From DASSWB01 sp035705495 (GTDB taxonomy: Bacteria > Bacteroidota > Bacteroidia > Flavobacteriales > Flavobacteriaceae), in the NCBI GenBank assembly GCA_035705495.1, contig DASSWB010000017.1, forward strand, positions 1 to 47,292: a stretch of 47,292 nt of DNA, in the 5' to 3' direction. A model generated the notes under the pieces. That model searched no databases and was not told the DNA's origin. It saw only the letters and a program-made list of their open reading frames with translations. Positions within the stretch are counted from its first letter, which is position 1. Each line of letters opens with the position of its first letter. This document shows, piece after piece, positions 8,995-17,074 of this stretch. The position numbers and the translations under genes are program-made.

Positions 8995-9002
8995 CAAAGA
9001 TA
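8995..9002 (-). promoter_or_regulatory. -7 element of the DUF177-rpmF transcript
   Basis: TATCTTTG on the minus strand matches TAnnTTTG. It places transcription start near 8988, giving a leader of about 40 bases to the ATG at 8950 and arguing against the ATG at 8983. Confidence 0.5.
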
Positions 9003-9044
9003 TAAATTTTAATGAATTAAATCTTTTTTATAAACATTTTTTGT

Positions 9045-10094
9045 TTATATCTTTTTGGTGTGGACCTTTTTAAGCTGATTTGCCTTTAAGCCTTGATATT
9101 CCATTCTTCTATTATAGATGTCAACCGCTGCAAAAACCGCATGAACAAAAGAATCGTTCTTTGCAATTCCTTTGCCTGCAATGTCAAAAGCTGTTCCATG
9201 ATCAGGAGAGGTTCTTACTTTTTTTAATCCAGCAGTAAAGTTGACACCTTTGCCAAATGAAATGGTTTTAAAAGGAACCAATCCTTGATCGTGGTAAGCA
9301 GCAATAATGGCATCAAAATTCTTGTAATTTCCAGAACCAAAAAAACTATCCGCCGCATAAGGTCCGAAAACCATTTTGCCTTTATCCAATAATTTTGCTA
9401 TGCTTGGTTTAAATACTTCATTGTCTTCATTTCCAATAACACCATTATCACCATTGTGCGGATTTAATCCCAAAACTGCGATTTTTGGTTTGGTAACCTG
9501 AAAATCCTGTTTTAAAGTCTCCTCTATGGTATTTACTTTTTCTTCTATTAACGCAGCTGTAATTTTTGAAGCTACATCTTTAACAGCGACATGATCCGTA
9601 AGTAAACCGACTTTTAAAGTATCGGAAATCATCAGCATCAAACTTTTCCCTTTAAATTCCTTCGCTAAATAATCCGTGTGACCAGGGAAATTAAAAGTTT
9701 CCGATTGAATATTATTCTTGTGGATTGGGGCAGTTACCAAAACATCCACTTTATCATCCAAAATTGCTCTTGTTGCTGCTTGTAAAGATTTTAAAGCGTA
9801 TTCCCCAGCGATTTTTTCCTCGGCACCAAAATTAATTTCAACGGATTCCTTCCAAACATTCACAACATTAATTTTCCCATCCAAGGCGGAAGATGCCTCT
9901 TCAATCCCGTGAAAATTGGTATCTAGATTGAAATGCTTTTTTAGAAAACTTATCAATTTTACTGAAGCAAAAATAACCGGTGTACAAATTTCAAGCATTC
10001 TCGGATCGTCAAAGGATTTAAGAATGATTTCCCCTCCTATTCCATTTAAGTCGCCAATGCTTATCCCCACTTTTATTTTTTCATCATGCTTCAT
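9045..10094 (-). CDS. pdxA: 4-hydroxythreonine-4-phosphate dehydrogenase
   Basis: The 349-residue protein has the PdxA motifs: GISIGDLNGIGGEI near the N-terminus, PGHTDYLA (138-144), metal-ligand His168 (TDHVA), His213 (LNPHNGD) and His268 (YHDQGLVPFK). PdxA oxidises 4-phosphohydroxy-L-threonine with NAD+ in the DXP-dependent pyridoxal 5'-phosphate pathway, in the cytoplasm. It is transcribed divergently from ribE across a gap of about 57 bases. Length and start are normal. Confidence 0.95.
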   Translation of the reverse strand: MKHDEKIKVGISIGDLNGIGGEIILKSFDDPRMLEICTPVIFASVKLISFLKKHFNLDTNFHGIEEASSALDGKINVVNVWKESVEINFGAEEKIAGEYALKSLQAATRAILDDKVDVLVTAPIHKNNIQSETFNFPGHTDYLAKEFKGKSLMLMISDTLKVGLLTDHVAVKDVASKITAALIEEKVNTIEETLKQDFQVTKPKIAVLGLNPHNGDNGVIGNEDNEVFKPSIAKLLDKGKMVFGPYAADSFFGSGNYKNFDAIIAAYHDQGLVPFKTISFGKGVNFTAGLKKVRTSPDHGTAFDIAGKGIAKNDSFVHAVFAAVDIYNRRMEYQGLKANQLKKVHTKKI

Positions 10095-10127
10095 ACAAAG
10101 GTTATTTTATTAGTATTTTTAACCCCA

Positions 10128-10135
10128 CAAATGTA
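10128..10135 (-). promoter_or_regulatory. -7 element of pdxA
   Basis: TACATTTG on the minus strand fits TAnnTTTG and would start transcription about 27 bases before the pdxA ATG. No clear -33 TTG is visible. Confidence 0.45.
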
Positions 10136-10151
10136 ATTAAATATTTGCAGC

Positions 10152-10736
10152 ATGTTTACGGGGATTATTGAAGAAGTAGGTCGAATAAAAAACATAGAAA
10201 AAGAAGGTGATAATCTTCACCTGACCATTACCGCTGGATTCGCTTCCGAATTAAAAATTGACCAAAGTGTCGCGCACAATGGAGTGTGTCTTACCGTGGT
10301 AGAATGCAACAAGAATGATTATAAAGTCACGGCAATAAAGGAAACAATTGCCAAAACTGCATTTTCCAAATTAAAAAAAGGTGATTTAATAAATCTGGAG
10401 CGGGGAATGAAACTCGGCGACAGGTTAGATGGACATATTGTACAAGGACACGTGGACCAAACGGGAAATTGTATTGATGTTGAAGAAAACAATGGGAGTT
10501 GGCTCTTTACTTTTGAGTATGATGCATCCTTAGGTAATCTGACGATAGAGAAGGGTTCTATTACCGTAAATGGTGTGAGCTTGACGGTAGTGAATTCTCG
10601 GAACAATTCCTTTAGCGTCGCAATTATCCCTTATACTTTTGAAAACACCAATTTTTCAGAATTGAAAAAGAATGACAGCATCAATCTGGAATTCGACGTT
10701 ATTGGCAAATACGTGAAAAAATTGACTAAAGGCTAG
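10152..10736 (+). CDS. ribE: Riboflavin synthase alpha chain
   Basis: The 194-residue protein has two lumazine-binding repeats, the first starting at MFTGIIEEVG and the second near residue 98 with the parallel signature DGHIVQGHVD. Each repeat also has a SVAHNGVCLTV / SITVNGVSLTV segment. It dismutates two 6,7-dimethyl-8-ribityllumazine molecules to riboflavin in the cytoplasm. The gene stands alone, divergent from pdxA, and its 3' end overlaps the 3' end of the convergent PID-CTERM gene by 11 bases. No FMN riboswitch-like leader fits in the short gap. Confidence 0.95.
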   Translation: MFTGIIEEVGRIKNIEKEGDNLHLTITAGFASELKIDQSVAHNGVCLTVVECNKNDYKVTAIKETIAKTAFSKLKKGDLINLERGMKLGDRLDGHIVQGHVDQTGNCIDVEENNGSWLFTFEYDASLGNLTIEKGSITVNGVSLTVVNSRNNSFSVAIIPYTFENTNFSELKKNDSINLEFDVIGKYVKKLTKG

Positions 10737-10947
10737 ATTTTGATTTTTTGATCTTAAAAAATACAATCCCCAAAGTTATTCCAGCAATCAATAAAACCGG
10801 TAATCCCATGTCTATAGGCAAACCTGGAGGTGGTATAGCTCCGATAGGACCTCCAGTAGAAGGAGGCGGTGGTAGTTGCGGATCTGAAAAACCATAAGTA
10901 ACTCCAAACATGAAGCATAGAAGGATCACTAGCAAAAATTTCCTCAT
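10726..10947 (-). CDS. Short PID-CTERM sorting-domain protein
   Basis: With the ATG at 10947 (MRKFLLVILL) the product is 73 residues: a signal peptide (about 1-20), a Pro/Gly-rich spacer (PPPPSTGGPIGAIPPPG) and then LPIDMGLPVLLIAGITLGIVFF followed by a lysine-rich tail. A PID motif, a hydrophobic helix and a basic end is the layout of the PID-CTERM proteins of Bacteroidota, which consist of little more than the sorting signal. An ATG five codons upstream (10962) is also in frame. The role and processing enzyme are unknown. The gene overlaps the end of convergent ribE. Confidence 0.8.
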   Translation of the reverse strand: MRKFLLVILLCFMFGVTYGFSDPQLPPPPSTGGPIGAIPPPGLPIDMGLPVLLIAGITLGIVFFKIKKSKSSL

Positions 10948-11171
10948 ATTGGATTTATACATATTCAGGCTAAAATAATATTTTCCTACAAACCACCAAA
11001 AATTACCTTAACAAAATGTTACATGCGTGTTAAAGTAGAACAATTCATAACGCGCAAAATAAACTTATCTTTCTCTATTTTCCTAGACAAATCTTAGGTA
11101 TTAAGATTTGAATTGTTGAAAACCTGTTATTTACCGACAAAGGAACGTCAATTTAAAATCTTTAAAATAAA

Positions 11172-11211
11172 AAAGAAAGAAAAATACTACAGGGGGTATT
11201 TTTCCTTCTTT
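11172..11211 (-). terminator. Terminator of the T9SS giant-protein gene
   Basis: The minus strand forms GAAAAATAC/GTATTTTTC arms (plus 11196-11204 and 11179-11187) extended by flanking A/G- and C/T-rich bases, then a T-rich run. It starts immediately after the stop at 11218. Confidence 0.75.
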
Positions 11212-11217
11212 CATTGC

Positions 11218-14200
11218 CTATCTCTTTAACGTAAAGTGGGACTTGAATTCCCTTTGAACGCCATCCATTTCATAACGCACTTTGAACCAAAAGTCACTGG
11301 AAAACAATGCTTTACCATGAAAAGTTCCATCCCATCCATTTCCAGAAGTTGAAATTATGGTAATTAATTTACCATAACGGTCAAAGATTTCAATTTTCCC
11401 TTCGGGATGATTGACAAGATCTTTAATATTCCAGTAATCGTTGAACCCATCATTATTCGGTGTAAAAAATTTAGGGAATTTCAGAACTTCCACAGGTAAA
11501 ACCGTTTCACCGCATTCGTTTCCTACACCTCTCACTCTTATCATATGAGTTCCTGATTGCACATCGTAAAATTCATTTGAAGATTGATAAAGTCCGTTGT
11601 TTATTTTGTATTCATATGTGGTATTATTACCATTTTCTACATGAACCGTAATCACCGCAATGTCACTAAAAGGTTCAGTTACTTCGTAAGAAACAATAGG
11701 TTTGCTGGACTCCTCAACCACAACAACAGTTGGATTGTAATTACAGTTTGCACCTACGTCTTCCGTTAACTTAATCGTTTCAACCACATATTCCCCAGGA
11801 ACATCTGTCAAGAAATCTTGTCCGGTATGAACCAGTGTATTATTAAGAAACCAATGCACTTCAAATTCATTCGGATTGAGTCCGCTAGACAACAAAACCG
11901 GTGAATCAAATACACCCGTTTCATTGTTCCTACACAATGTGGCTCCTTCAATATTCAAATCCAACAACGGATTTACAATGAGTACAAATGATTCCTCCGT
12001 GGTACAATTGCTATTTCCGTAGGCTTTTGCAAAAACATAAATTGTGTAAGTTCCAGGTGTAGAAATTGTAAATTCGGATGGCAAAATTTCATTCATGCCA
12101 CCAGCTTCCCAGTAATAGCCCAGGTTATACTTTTCCTGACTTAATTCAGGTAAAGTATAAGATCCGCAAACTTCAATATTATTATAATTCTCCAGCTTTG
12201 GAGAAGGAACAATATCTATAAAAAAACTTGCTTCATCAGTACAATTGATTCCATTGGCAATTCTATCAAAAACAAAAATCTCCATACTGCTTTCAATTAC
12301 ATCACCTGGGAAAAGTTCAGTTCCTTCTCCTCCGGTCGCTGTAAAATATTTTCCGCTGGTTAATTCTGGAAGCATGTAGGAATCACATGTCAAAACATTT
12401 TCAAACTCCCCAACATTTACTTCCGCAAGAACAACGGTAAAAGAAACTTCGGTATAGCAGCCAGGATTATCAATAGAAGCTGCATGCACATAAATCGTGT
12501 ATGATCCGGGAGTGGTAATTTCATATTCGGAAGGTAAAATTTCTTGTTGTCCTCCTGGTTGCCAGTAATATCCTATAGTAGCAACGTCTGACGGTTCTTG
12601 TGGAGAAAGGGCTGGCAAAGTGTAACTGAAACAAGCCAAAACATCTCTAATCGGACTTAATTTTGGTTTTTTCGAAATATTAATAAAGAAACTGTCTTCA
12701 TCCGCACAGCTAAATCGGTCGCCATACAATTCATACACAAATACCTCCAAGTCTGTAGTTATGGTTTGTCCCGCTTCAAGTTCTTCTCCCAATCCGCCAC
12801 TTTGGGTATAATAACTTCCCACGTTCAATTCTGGAAGAATATAAAAATCACAAACCGAAACGTCTTCAAATTCTCCAACATCAACACCATTTACATAAAC
12901 CGTAAAAGCATCTTCATTGGTACAATAGGAAAGGTCTTCCCACTGATTGTAGATATAGATTGTTTGTTCGGTTTCAATTAAATCCCCTGCATGCAACGTT
13001 TCCCCGGTTCCGCCAGAACCTGTAAAGTAACTTCCGTTGATAAGGACCGGTAGTTCATAAGGACCACAAGAATAAATATCAGTGAAATCTTCTACTGGAG
13101 GCAAATCTCTGATTTCAACCATAAAACTGGTTTCGTTGCTGCAGGTATTAACCAGATTGTTGATGTAAACGGTAGCCGATTCAGAAATGATATCTCCAGC
13201 AAACAATTGATTTCCATTTCTGTTTGCTTCGGAAAAATATTCCCCGTTTTGAAGCTCAGGAAGAACAAAACTTTCAGACTCACACAACACAATGTCTTCC
13301 AGCGAATCCACTTCTGGTAAAGGAAGAATGTTCACATGATAAGATAAATTATCTGTACAGTTTGGAAAAGTGTTTGTTGCCGCATAAAAATAAATAGTTT
13401 GCGATGTCGTAATTACACTTCCCGAAGGAATATTTTGTCCTTGTCCGCCAGGTTCAGTAAAAAATCCACCAATTACAACAGTAGGCAAAGTATAACTTCC
13501 ACAAGCTTCAATATCCTGAAATTCCGACACCAAAGAAATATTCAAAATAGATTCATTGGAACAAGTTGCATTTTCATTGTAAATATAGATATCACCGCTT
13601 GCTGTAATCACATCACCCGACATGTATTGGGTTCCATTTCCATTTGGCAAAGAAAAATAGTTGCCGTTGGAAAGTTCCGGCAAAGTATAAGAATTACAAG
13701 AAATAACCGGTGCTGGTGAATCTACAGGAGGCAGAGGCAGAATGTTAATTGAAAAAGCCTGATTCACACATGGCTGCCCATTTAACTCAGAATAGAAAAA
13801 AATCTCTTGGCTTTCGGTGATAACCGTTCCCACTGGAATGCTCTCACCAACACCGTTGGGGCCGTCCAGAGCAGTAAAAAATGAACCGAACGGATTATGT
13901 GGCACAACAAACTGACCACAATGATCTTCCTCAAACGTAGCCCCATCCAATACCAAAACGGAAAAGCTGGACTGACTTGGGCAACCCGCTGCATTTGGTC
14001 CGCTAAAAATATAAATTGTACTTGGAGTTGTTATTTCGTCTCCAGGAAAAAGTGGAGTTCCTGAACCTTGAGGACCCGTATAATAATTTCCGAATTCTAT
14101 TTCGGGCAAGATATAAGAATGACATACATACGCGTTGCTCAAATTGGTAATTGGAGCCGGTTCATTAAGAATGATCTCAAAACTTACTGTGTTATAGCAA

Positions 14201-15783
14201 GCAGGGAAATTAGGGTCTTGAATTCTCACCCAAATTGTTTGGACCTCAGGCGATAAAGGAAGCGAATAAGAACCTGGATTGGTTATCTTATTTTCGTTAT
14301 TTTCCGCATCTTCCAAAGAATGAAAAAATCCGAATTGAAAAGGTGACAACGGCAATCCGCCAGTAATTTGACTTCTTACCTGATTCAGGTTCAATGAAGG
14401 ATTTACCGAAGAATTCACACAAACTTCAATAGGATCCGGAGTATTTGCCGGAAGCGCATCGTTTATTTGCAGATCAAAATTAAAAACAGGATCGCAAAAA
14501 TTATTGTTATCGCTATTGGCAACTTTGACAAATATTGTTTGATCACCAGCACTGATATAATGCTCCAGCTGATTTTCCGGAATAGAAAAATTGTTATTTA
14601 AATCTTCTTGCGAGGCGTAGTAATGCAACTGATAATTCTCCGGATTCAATCCCAAAGAAGCAGGGTTGTTTGTAAGCAAATTGAATGACAATCCATCCGT
14701 CGGATTTCCGCAGACGACTAAATCCGAAGGCTCCTGTACTTCAAGAAAATTAAGGGTCATTTGGTTTGTCGCAAAGCAGCCATTATCACTTTTTGTAACC
14801 GTCACTGCGTATTCTCCAGCTTCCCCAACATTAATGGAGCTTCCGTTGGCCTCTATAATTTCTTCGCCATTAAAAGTCCATGTGTGTTGATAAATGTTGG
14901 CATTTAATCCAGTGGAAAGAACAGTTTCTTCACCTTCACAAATGGTTTGGTTTCCTCCAAGATCTACAGTAGCATTGAAGCTTCCGGCGGACAGAAATAT
15001 AGCAGAATCAAAATCGGCGTCATAAGAATCACCTATGACCAAACGAATATTGTAAGAATGTCCTGGGGTAATATCTGCGGAAGCAGTCATCACTTCAGTA
15101 TAACCACGCATGTTAACCGACGAATCTGGATTATCAACTTCATAACTCGCGAAAAATCCGGCATTGCTGGATTCACAGGAAGCATTATAACTCTGATCTT
15201 TGATACTCTTCACCGAAACTGGTGTAGACGTACCGGGAATAACAGCTAAATTGGAAGTTTCCCCCGTATTCATATCGGTTAAGAGAAAGGCAAAAACATC
15301 ACTGGAAACACATTGCCAATTCCCGTATTCGTTTGAAGCGAATAAAAAATTGAAATTGAAATTATGGGAAACCGCTTCAAAATCAAACTCTAAAAAAGCC
15401 ACATCGGTAATACCGGTGCTCTGACCTGATGCATCATTTAATCCTTGAAGGTACTGATCGGTTGTTGTGTTAAGCTGACTGCTGTGATTCTGACCGTCAT
15501 AAGCTCCTTCGGAAAATATTGCTTTCCCACTTCTAATGATCACCCCTTCAGAAATTGGAAAAGCACCTCCGTTGTTGGAAAAATAAGCAACCGATTCTTC
15601 GGATGAAACGCTTACATTTTCAACTTCCACGCAAGCATTCCCCAATAACAGATCAACCAGTTGTTGTGGGGAGTTTTGTGAATTATTAACAGAAATTGTC
15701 TGCGAATACCCTAAACCCGAAACTAAAATTAACAGAACGTTAAGAATTTTAAATTTTGCAAAAAAAATTGATCTCCTCTTCAT
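11218..15783 (-). CDS. Giant secreted repeat protein with T9SS type B sorting domain
   Basis: The 1521-residue protein starts with a signal peptide (about 1-28, ending GLGYSQ). A choice-of-anchor L type domain follows (about 30-270; segments such as NNGGAFPISEGVIIRSG and FLFASNEYG). Next come Ig-like segments (about 275-540), then about ten repeats of 65-80 residues (about 545-1270; consensus C.SYTLPEL..G.YFT..GG.G..L..GD.I...TIYIY....C). The end is a gliding-motility-associated type B sorting domain with FPKFFTPNNDGFNDYW and DRYGKLI. It is expected to be exported by Sec, moved across the outer membrane by the type IX system and kept at the surface or released, perhaps as an adhesin. An AAAAGGAG Shine-Dalgarno (15787-15794) precedes the ATG, unusual for this group. 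The gene is monocistronic. Confidence 0.92.
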   Translation of the reverse strand: MKRRSIFFAKFKILNVLLILVSGLGYSQTISVNNSQNSPQQLVDLLLGNACVEVENVSVSSEESVAYFSNNGGAFPISEGVIIRSGKAIFSEGAYDGQNHSSQLNTTTDQYLQGLNDASGQSTGITDVAFLEFDFEAVSHNFNFNFLFASNEYGNWQCVSSDVFAFLLTDMNTGETSNLAVIPGTSTPVSVKSIKDQSYNASCESSNAGFFASYEVDNPDSSVNMRGYTEVMTASADITPGHSYNIRLVIGDSYDADFDSAIFLSAGSFNATVDLGGNQTICEGEETVLSTGLNANIYQHTWTFNGEEIIEANGSSINVGEAGEYAVTVTKSDNGCFATNQMTLNFLEVQEPSDLVVCGNPTDGLSFNLLTNNPASLGLNPENYQLHYYASQEDLNNNFSIPENQLEHYISAGDQTIFVKVANSDNNNFCDPVFNFDLQINDALPANTPDPIEVCVNSSVNPSLNLNQVRSQITGGLPLSPFQFGFFHSLEDAENNENKITNPGSYSLPLSPEVQTIWVRIQDPNFPACYNTVSFEIILNEPAPITNLSNAYVCHSYILPEIEFGNYYTGPQGSGTPLFPGDEITTPSTIYIFSGPNAAGCPSQSSFSVLVLDGATFEEDHCGQFVVPHNPFGSFFTALDGPNGVGESIPVGTVITESQEIFFYSELNGQPCVNQAFSINILPLPPVDSPAPVISCNSYTLPELSNGNYFSLPNGNGTQYMSGDVITASGDIYIYNENATCSNESILNISLVSEFQDIEACGSYTLPTVVIGGFFTEPGGQGQNIPSGSVITTSQTIYFYAATNTFPNCTDNLSYHVNILPLPEVDSLEDIVLCESESFVLPELQNGEYFSEANRNGNQLFAGDIISESATVYINNLVNTCSNETSFMVEIRDLPPVEDFTDIYSCGPYELPVLINGSYFTGSGGTGETLHAGDLIETEQTIYIYNQWEDLSYCTNEDAFTVYVNGVDVGEFEDVSVCDFYILPELNVGSYYTQSGGLGEELEAGQTITTDLEVFVYELYGDRFSCADEDSFFINISKKPKLSPIRDVLACFSYTLPALSPQEPSDVATIGYYWQPGGQQEILPSEYEITTPGSYTIYVHAASIDNPGCYTEVSFTVVLAEVNVGEFENVLTCDSYMLPELTSGKYFTATGGEGTELFPGDVIESSMEIFVFDRIANGINCTDEASFFIDIVPSPKLENYNNIEVCGSYTLPELSQEKYNLGYYWEAGGMNEILPSEFTISTPGTYTIYVFAKAYGNSNCTTEESFVLIVNPLLDLNIEGATLCRNNETGVFDSPVLLSSGLNPNEFEVHWFLNNTLVHTGQDFLTDVPGEYVVETIKLTEDVGANCNYNPTVVVVEESSKPIVSYEVTEPFSDIAVITVHVENGNNTTYEYKINNGLYQSSNEFYDVQSGTHMIRVRGVGNECGETVLPVEVLKFPKFFTPNNDGFNDYWNIKDLVNHPEGKIEIFDRYGKLITIISTSGNGWDGTFHGKALFSSDFWFKVRYEMDGVQREFKSHFTLKR

Positions 15784-15824
15784 TTTCTCCTTTTAAAAAG
15801 CTATAGATTAAGCATTTAAGGCTG

Positions 15825-15832
15825 CAAATGTA
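15825..15832 (-). promoter_or_regulatory. -7 element of the T9SS giant-protein gene
   Basis: TACATTTG on the minus strand fits TAnnTTTG, about 41 bases before the ATG at 15783. Confidence 0.5.
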
Positions 15833-15989
15833 ATATAAGGAAAAGTTAAAACGACTGATTTTAACGATGAAATGCAAACTTTAACATAAGGTTTTCCCAA
15901 AATTCTTTCTGCATAAGCAATTTGAATTGTTAATGGATTCTTAAAGTTCAGGATATTCCTTTGATCAGACCAGAAAAGAAAGAATTTTT

Positions 15990-16022
15990 AAAAACAAAAA
16001 TCCCGTCAGAAAGACAGGATTT
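15990..16022 (-). terminator. Terminator of the CAU tRNA gene
   Basis: On the minus strand AAATCCTGTC and GACGGGATTT form a hairpin with one mismatch (arms at plus 16013-16022 and 15998-16007), followed by TTG and a T-run. It is just downstream of the tRNA. Confidence 0.7.
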
Positions 16023-16027
16023 AAAAG

Positions 16028-16101
16028 TGGTCCCAGATGGGCTCGAACCATCGACCCCCTGATTATGAGTCAGGTGCTCTAACCAGCTGAGCTATGGGAC
16101 C
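16028..16101 (-). tRNA. tRNA with CAU anticodon (tRNA-Ile2 or elongator tRNA-Met)
   Basis: A complete 74-nt cloverleaf is readable on the minus strand: acceptor GGTCCCA pairs with TGGGACC, the anticodon stem is CCTGA/TCAGG with loop CTCATAA, and the T-arm is GGTTCGAGCC. The anticodon CAT is at plus 16065-16067. No CCA is encoded. The base pairs at acceptor positions 4 and 5 are C-G, as in E. coli tRNA-Ile2, the TilS lysidine substrate, whereas E. coli elongator tRNA-Met has U-A and A-U there. This favours tRNA-Ile2, but I cannot exclude elongator Met. It is not initiator-like (G1-C72 paired). Confidence 0.9.
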
Positions 16102-16113
16102 TAAAACGGTGGG

Positions 16114-16144
16114 CAAATTTATACAATTGATTTCTTCCTCACAA
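16114..16144 (-). promoter_or_regulatory. Promoter of the CAU tRNA gene
   Basis: On the minus strand TTG (plus 16142-16144) is followed after 20 bases by TAAATTTG (plus 16114-16121). This fits the Bacteroidota TTG-N17-23-TAnnTTTG promoter, and the start would be a few bases before the tRNA. Confidence 0.6.
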
Positions 16145-16219
16145 CAATTTTTATTTTTTTAATTTTTGAAAAAGGTCTCTTTAAAGCAACTCAAAAATTC
16201 ACAAATCTCTTCTTCACGT

Positions 16220-16621
16220 TTATTGTTTCTCTTGGCAAAGCTCAACAAGAACACCATTTGTTCCCTTTGGATGTAAAAAAGCAATCAATTTATTATCGGC
16301 TCCAGCTTTGGGTTCTTTATTGATCAATGTAAATCCTTCGTTTTCCAATCTTTTGATTTCTGAAAAAATATCATCTACATGAAAAGCGATGTGGTGAATG
16401 CCCTCTCCTCTTTTTTCCAAGAATTTCGCAATCGGACTCTCTGCTTTGGTGGCGCCCAAAAGTTCTATTTTACTTTCTCCAACTTTAAAAAAAGATGTCA
16501 TTACGCCTTCTGATATTACTTCTTCATCCTTATAAGCCGTGCATCCCAGCAATTTTTCATAAGTTTTCTTGGCTTCATCCAAATTTTTGACGGCAATCCC
16601 TATATGTTCTATTTTTTTCAT
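16220..16621 (-). CDS. mce: Methylmalonyl-CoA epimerase
   Basis: The 133-residue protein is a vicinal-oxygen-chelate fold protein made of two beta-alpha-beta-beta-beta modules. It opens with MKKIEHIGIAV (His6), has GIHHIAFHVDDI in the middle and ends with NGVLVELCQ. These are the metal-binding His/His/Glu positions of methylmalonyl-CoA epimerase, which interconverts (R)- and (S)-methylmalonyl-CoA in propionate metabolism. Length is normal. It is divergent from rbfA, with about 60 bases between starts. Confidence 0.9.
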   Translation of the reverse strand: MKKIEHIGIAVKNLDEAKKTYEKLLGCTAYKDEEVISEGVMTSFFKVGESKIELLGATKAESPIAKFLEKRGEGIHHIAFHVDDIFSEIKRLENEGFTLINKEPKAGADNKLIAFLHPKGTNGVLVELCQEKQ

Positions 16622-16667
16622 AACTTAATTTTACGCAGGATAAAAGTAATACAATCTTTAAATATCC

Positions 16668-16675
16668 TAATTTTG
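16668..16675 (+). promoter_or_regulatory. -7 element of rbfA
   Basis: TAATTTTG matches TAnnTTTG but ends only five bases before the rbfA ATG at 16681, so the transcript would be almost leaderless. Confidence 0.4.
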
Positions 16676-16680
16676 CAGCC

Positions 16681-17073
16681 ATGGAAACGAACAGACAAAA
16701 GAAAATAGCAGGAGTACTCCAAAAAGATTTAGCCGACATTTTACAGGGAGGATTAAGGACAGCGGGGATTACGGGAATCATAATATCGGTGACCAAAGTG
16801 AAAGTGCCTACAGATCTTTCTCAGGCAAAAGTATATTTAAGTATTTTCCCTCCAAAAAGTGCTGCGGAAATGCTCGCGGAAATCAATAAAATCAAACCTC
16901 AAATTAAACATGAAGCGGCGCAGCGGACAAAAAACCAGCTTCGAAGAATGCCGAATTTGGAATTTTTCATTGACGATTCACTTGATTACATTGAAAATAT
17001 AGAGCAATCAATAAAAGGCACTGATAATCCCATCACAAATCCGGACTTACTGGAAAAAAGGAAAAAATCTTAA
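16681..17073 (+). CDS. rbfA: 30S ribosome-binding factor A
   Basis: The 130-residue protein has the RbfA single KH-like fold: METNRQKKIAGVLQKDLADIL at the N-terminus, a central VTKVKVPTDLSQAKVYLSIF strand region, and the RMPNLEFFIDDSLDYIENIE segment. It assists 16S rRNA maturation and late assembly of the 30S subunit. The permease gene downstream begins one base after its stop, so the two are probably co-transcribed, an arrangement seen in related genomes. Confidence 0.93.
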   Translation: METNRQKKIAGVLQKDLADILQGGLRTAGITGIIISVTKVKVPTDLSQAKVYLSIFPPKSAAEMLAEINKIKPQIKHEAAQRTKNQLRRMPNLEFFIDDSLDYIENIEQSIKGTDNPITNPDLLEKRKKS

Positions 17074-17074
17074 C

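Noticed and set aside
10137..10151. FMN riboswitch before ribE
   Set aside because: The gap between pdxA and ribE is about 57 bases, too short for an FMN aptamer, and no conserved aptamer parts are seen.
13399..13719. Open frames on the plus strand inside the T9SS gene
   Set aside because: They are antisense shadows of a low-complexity repeat gene, with no start signals or family features.
11970..14140. Tandem DNA repeats that could be a CRISPR array
   Set aside because: The spacing is about 200-240 bases and the repeats are protein-level repeats in one long frame, not short direct repeats with unique spacers.
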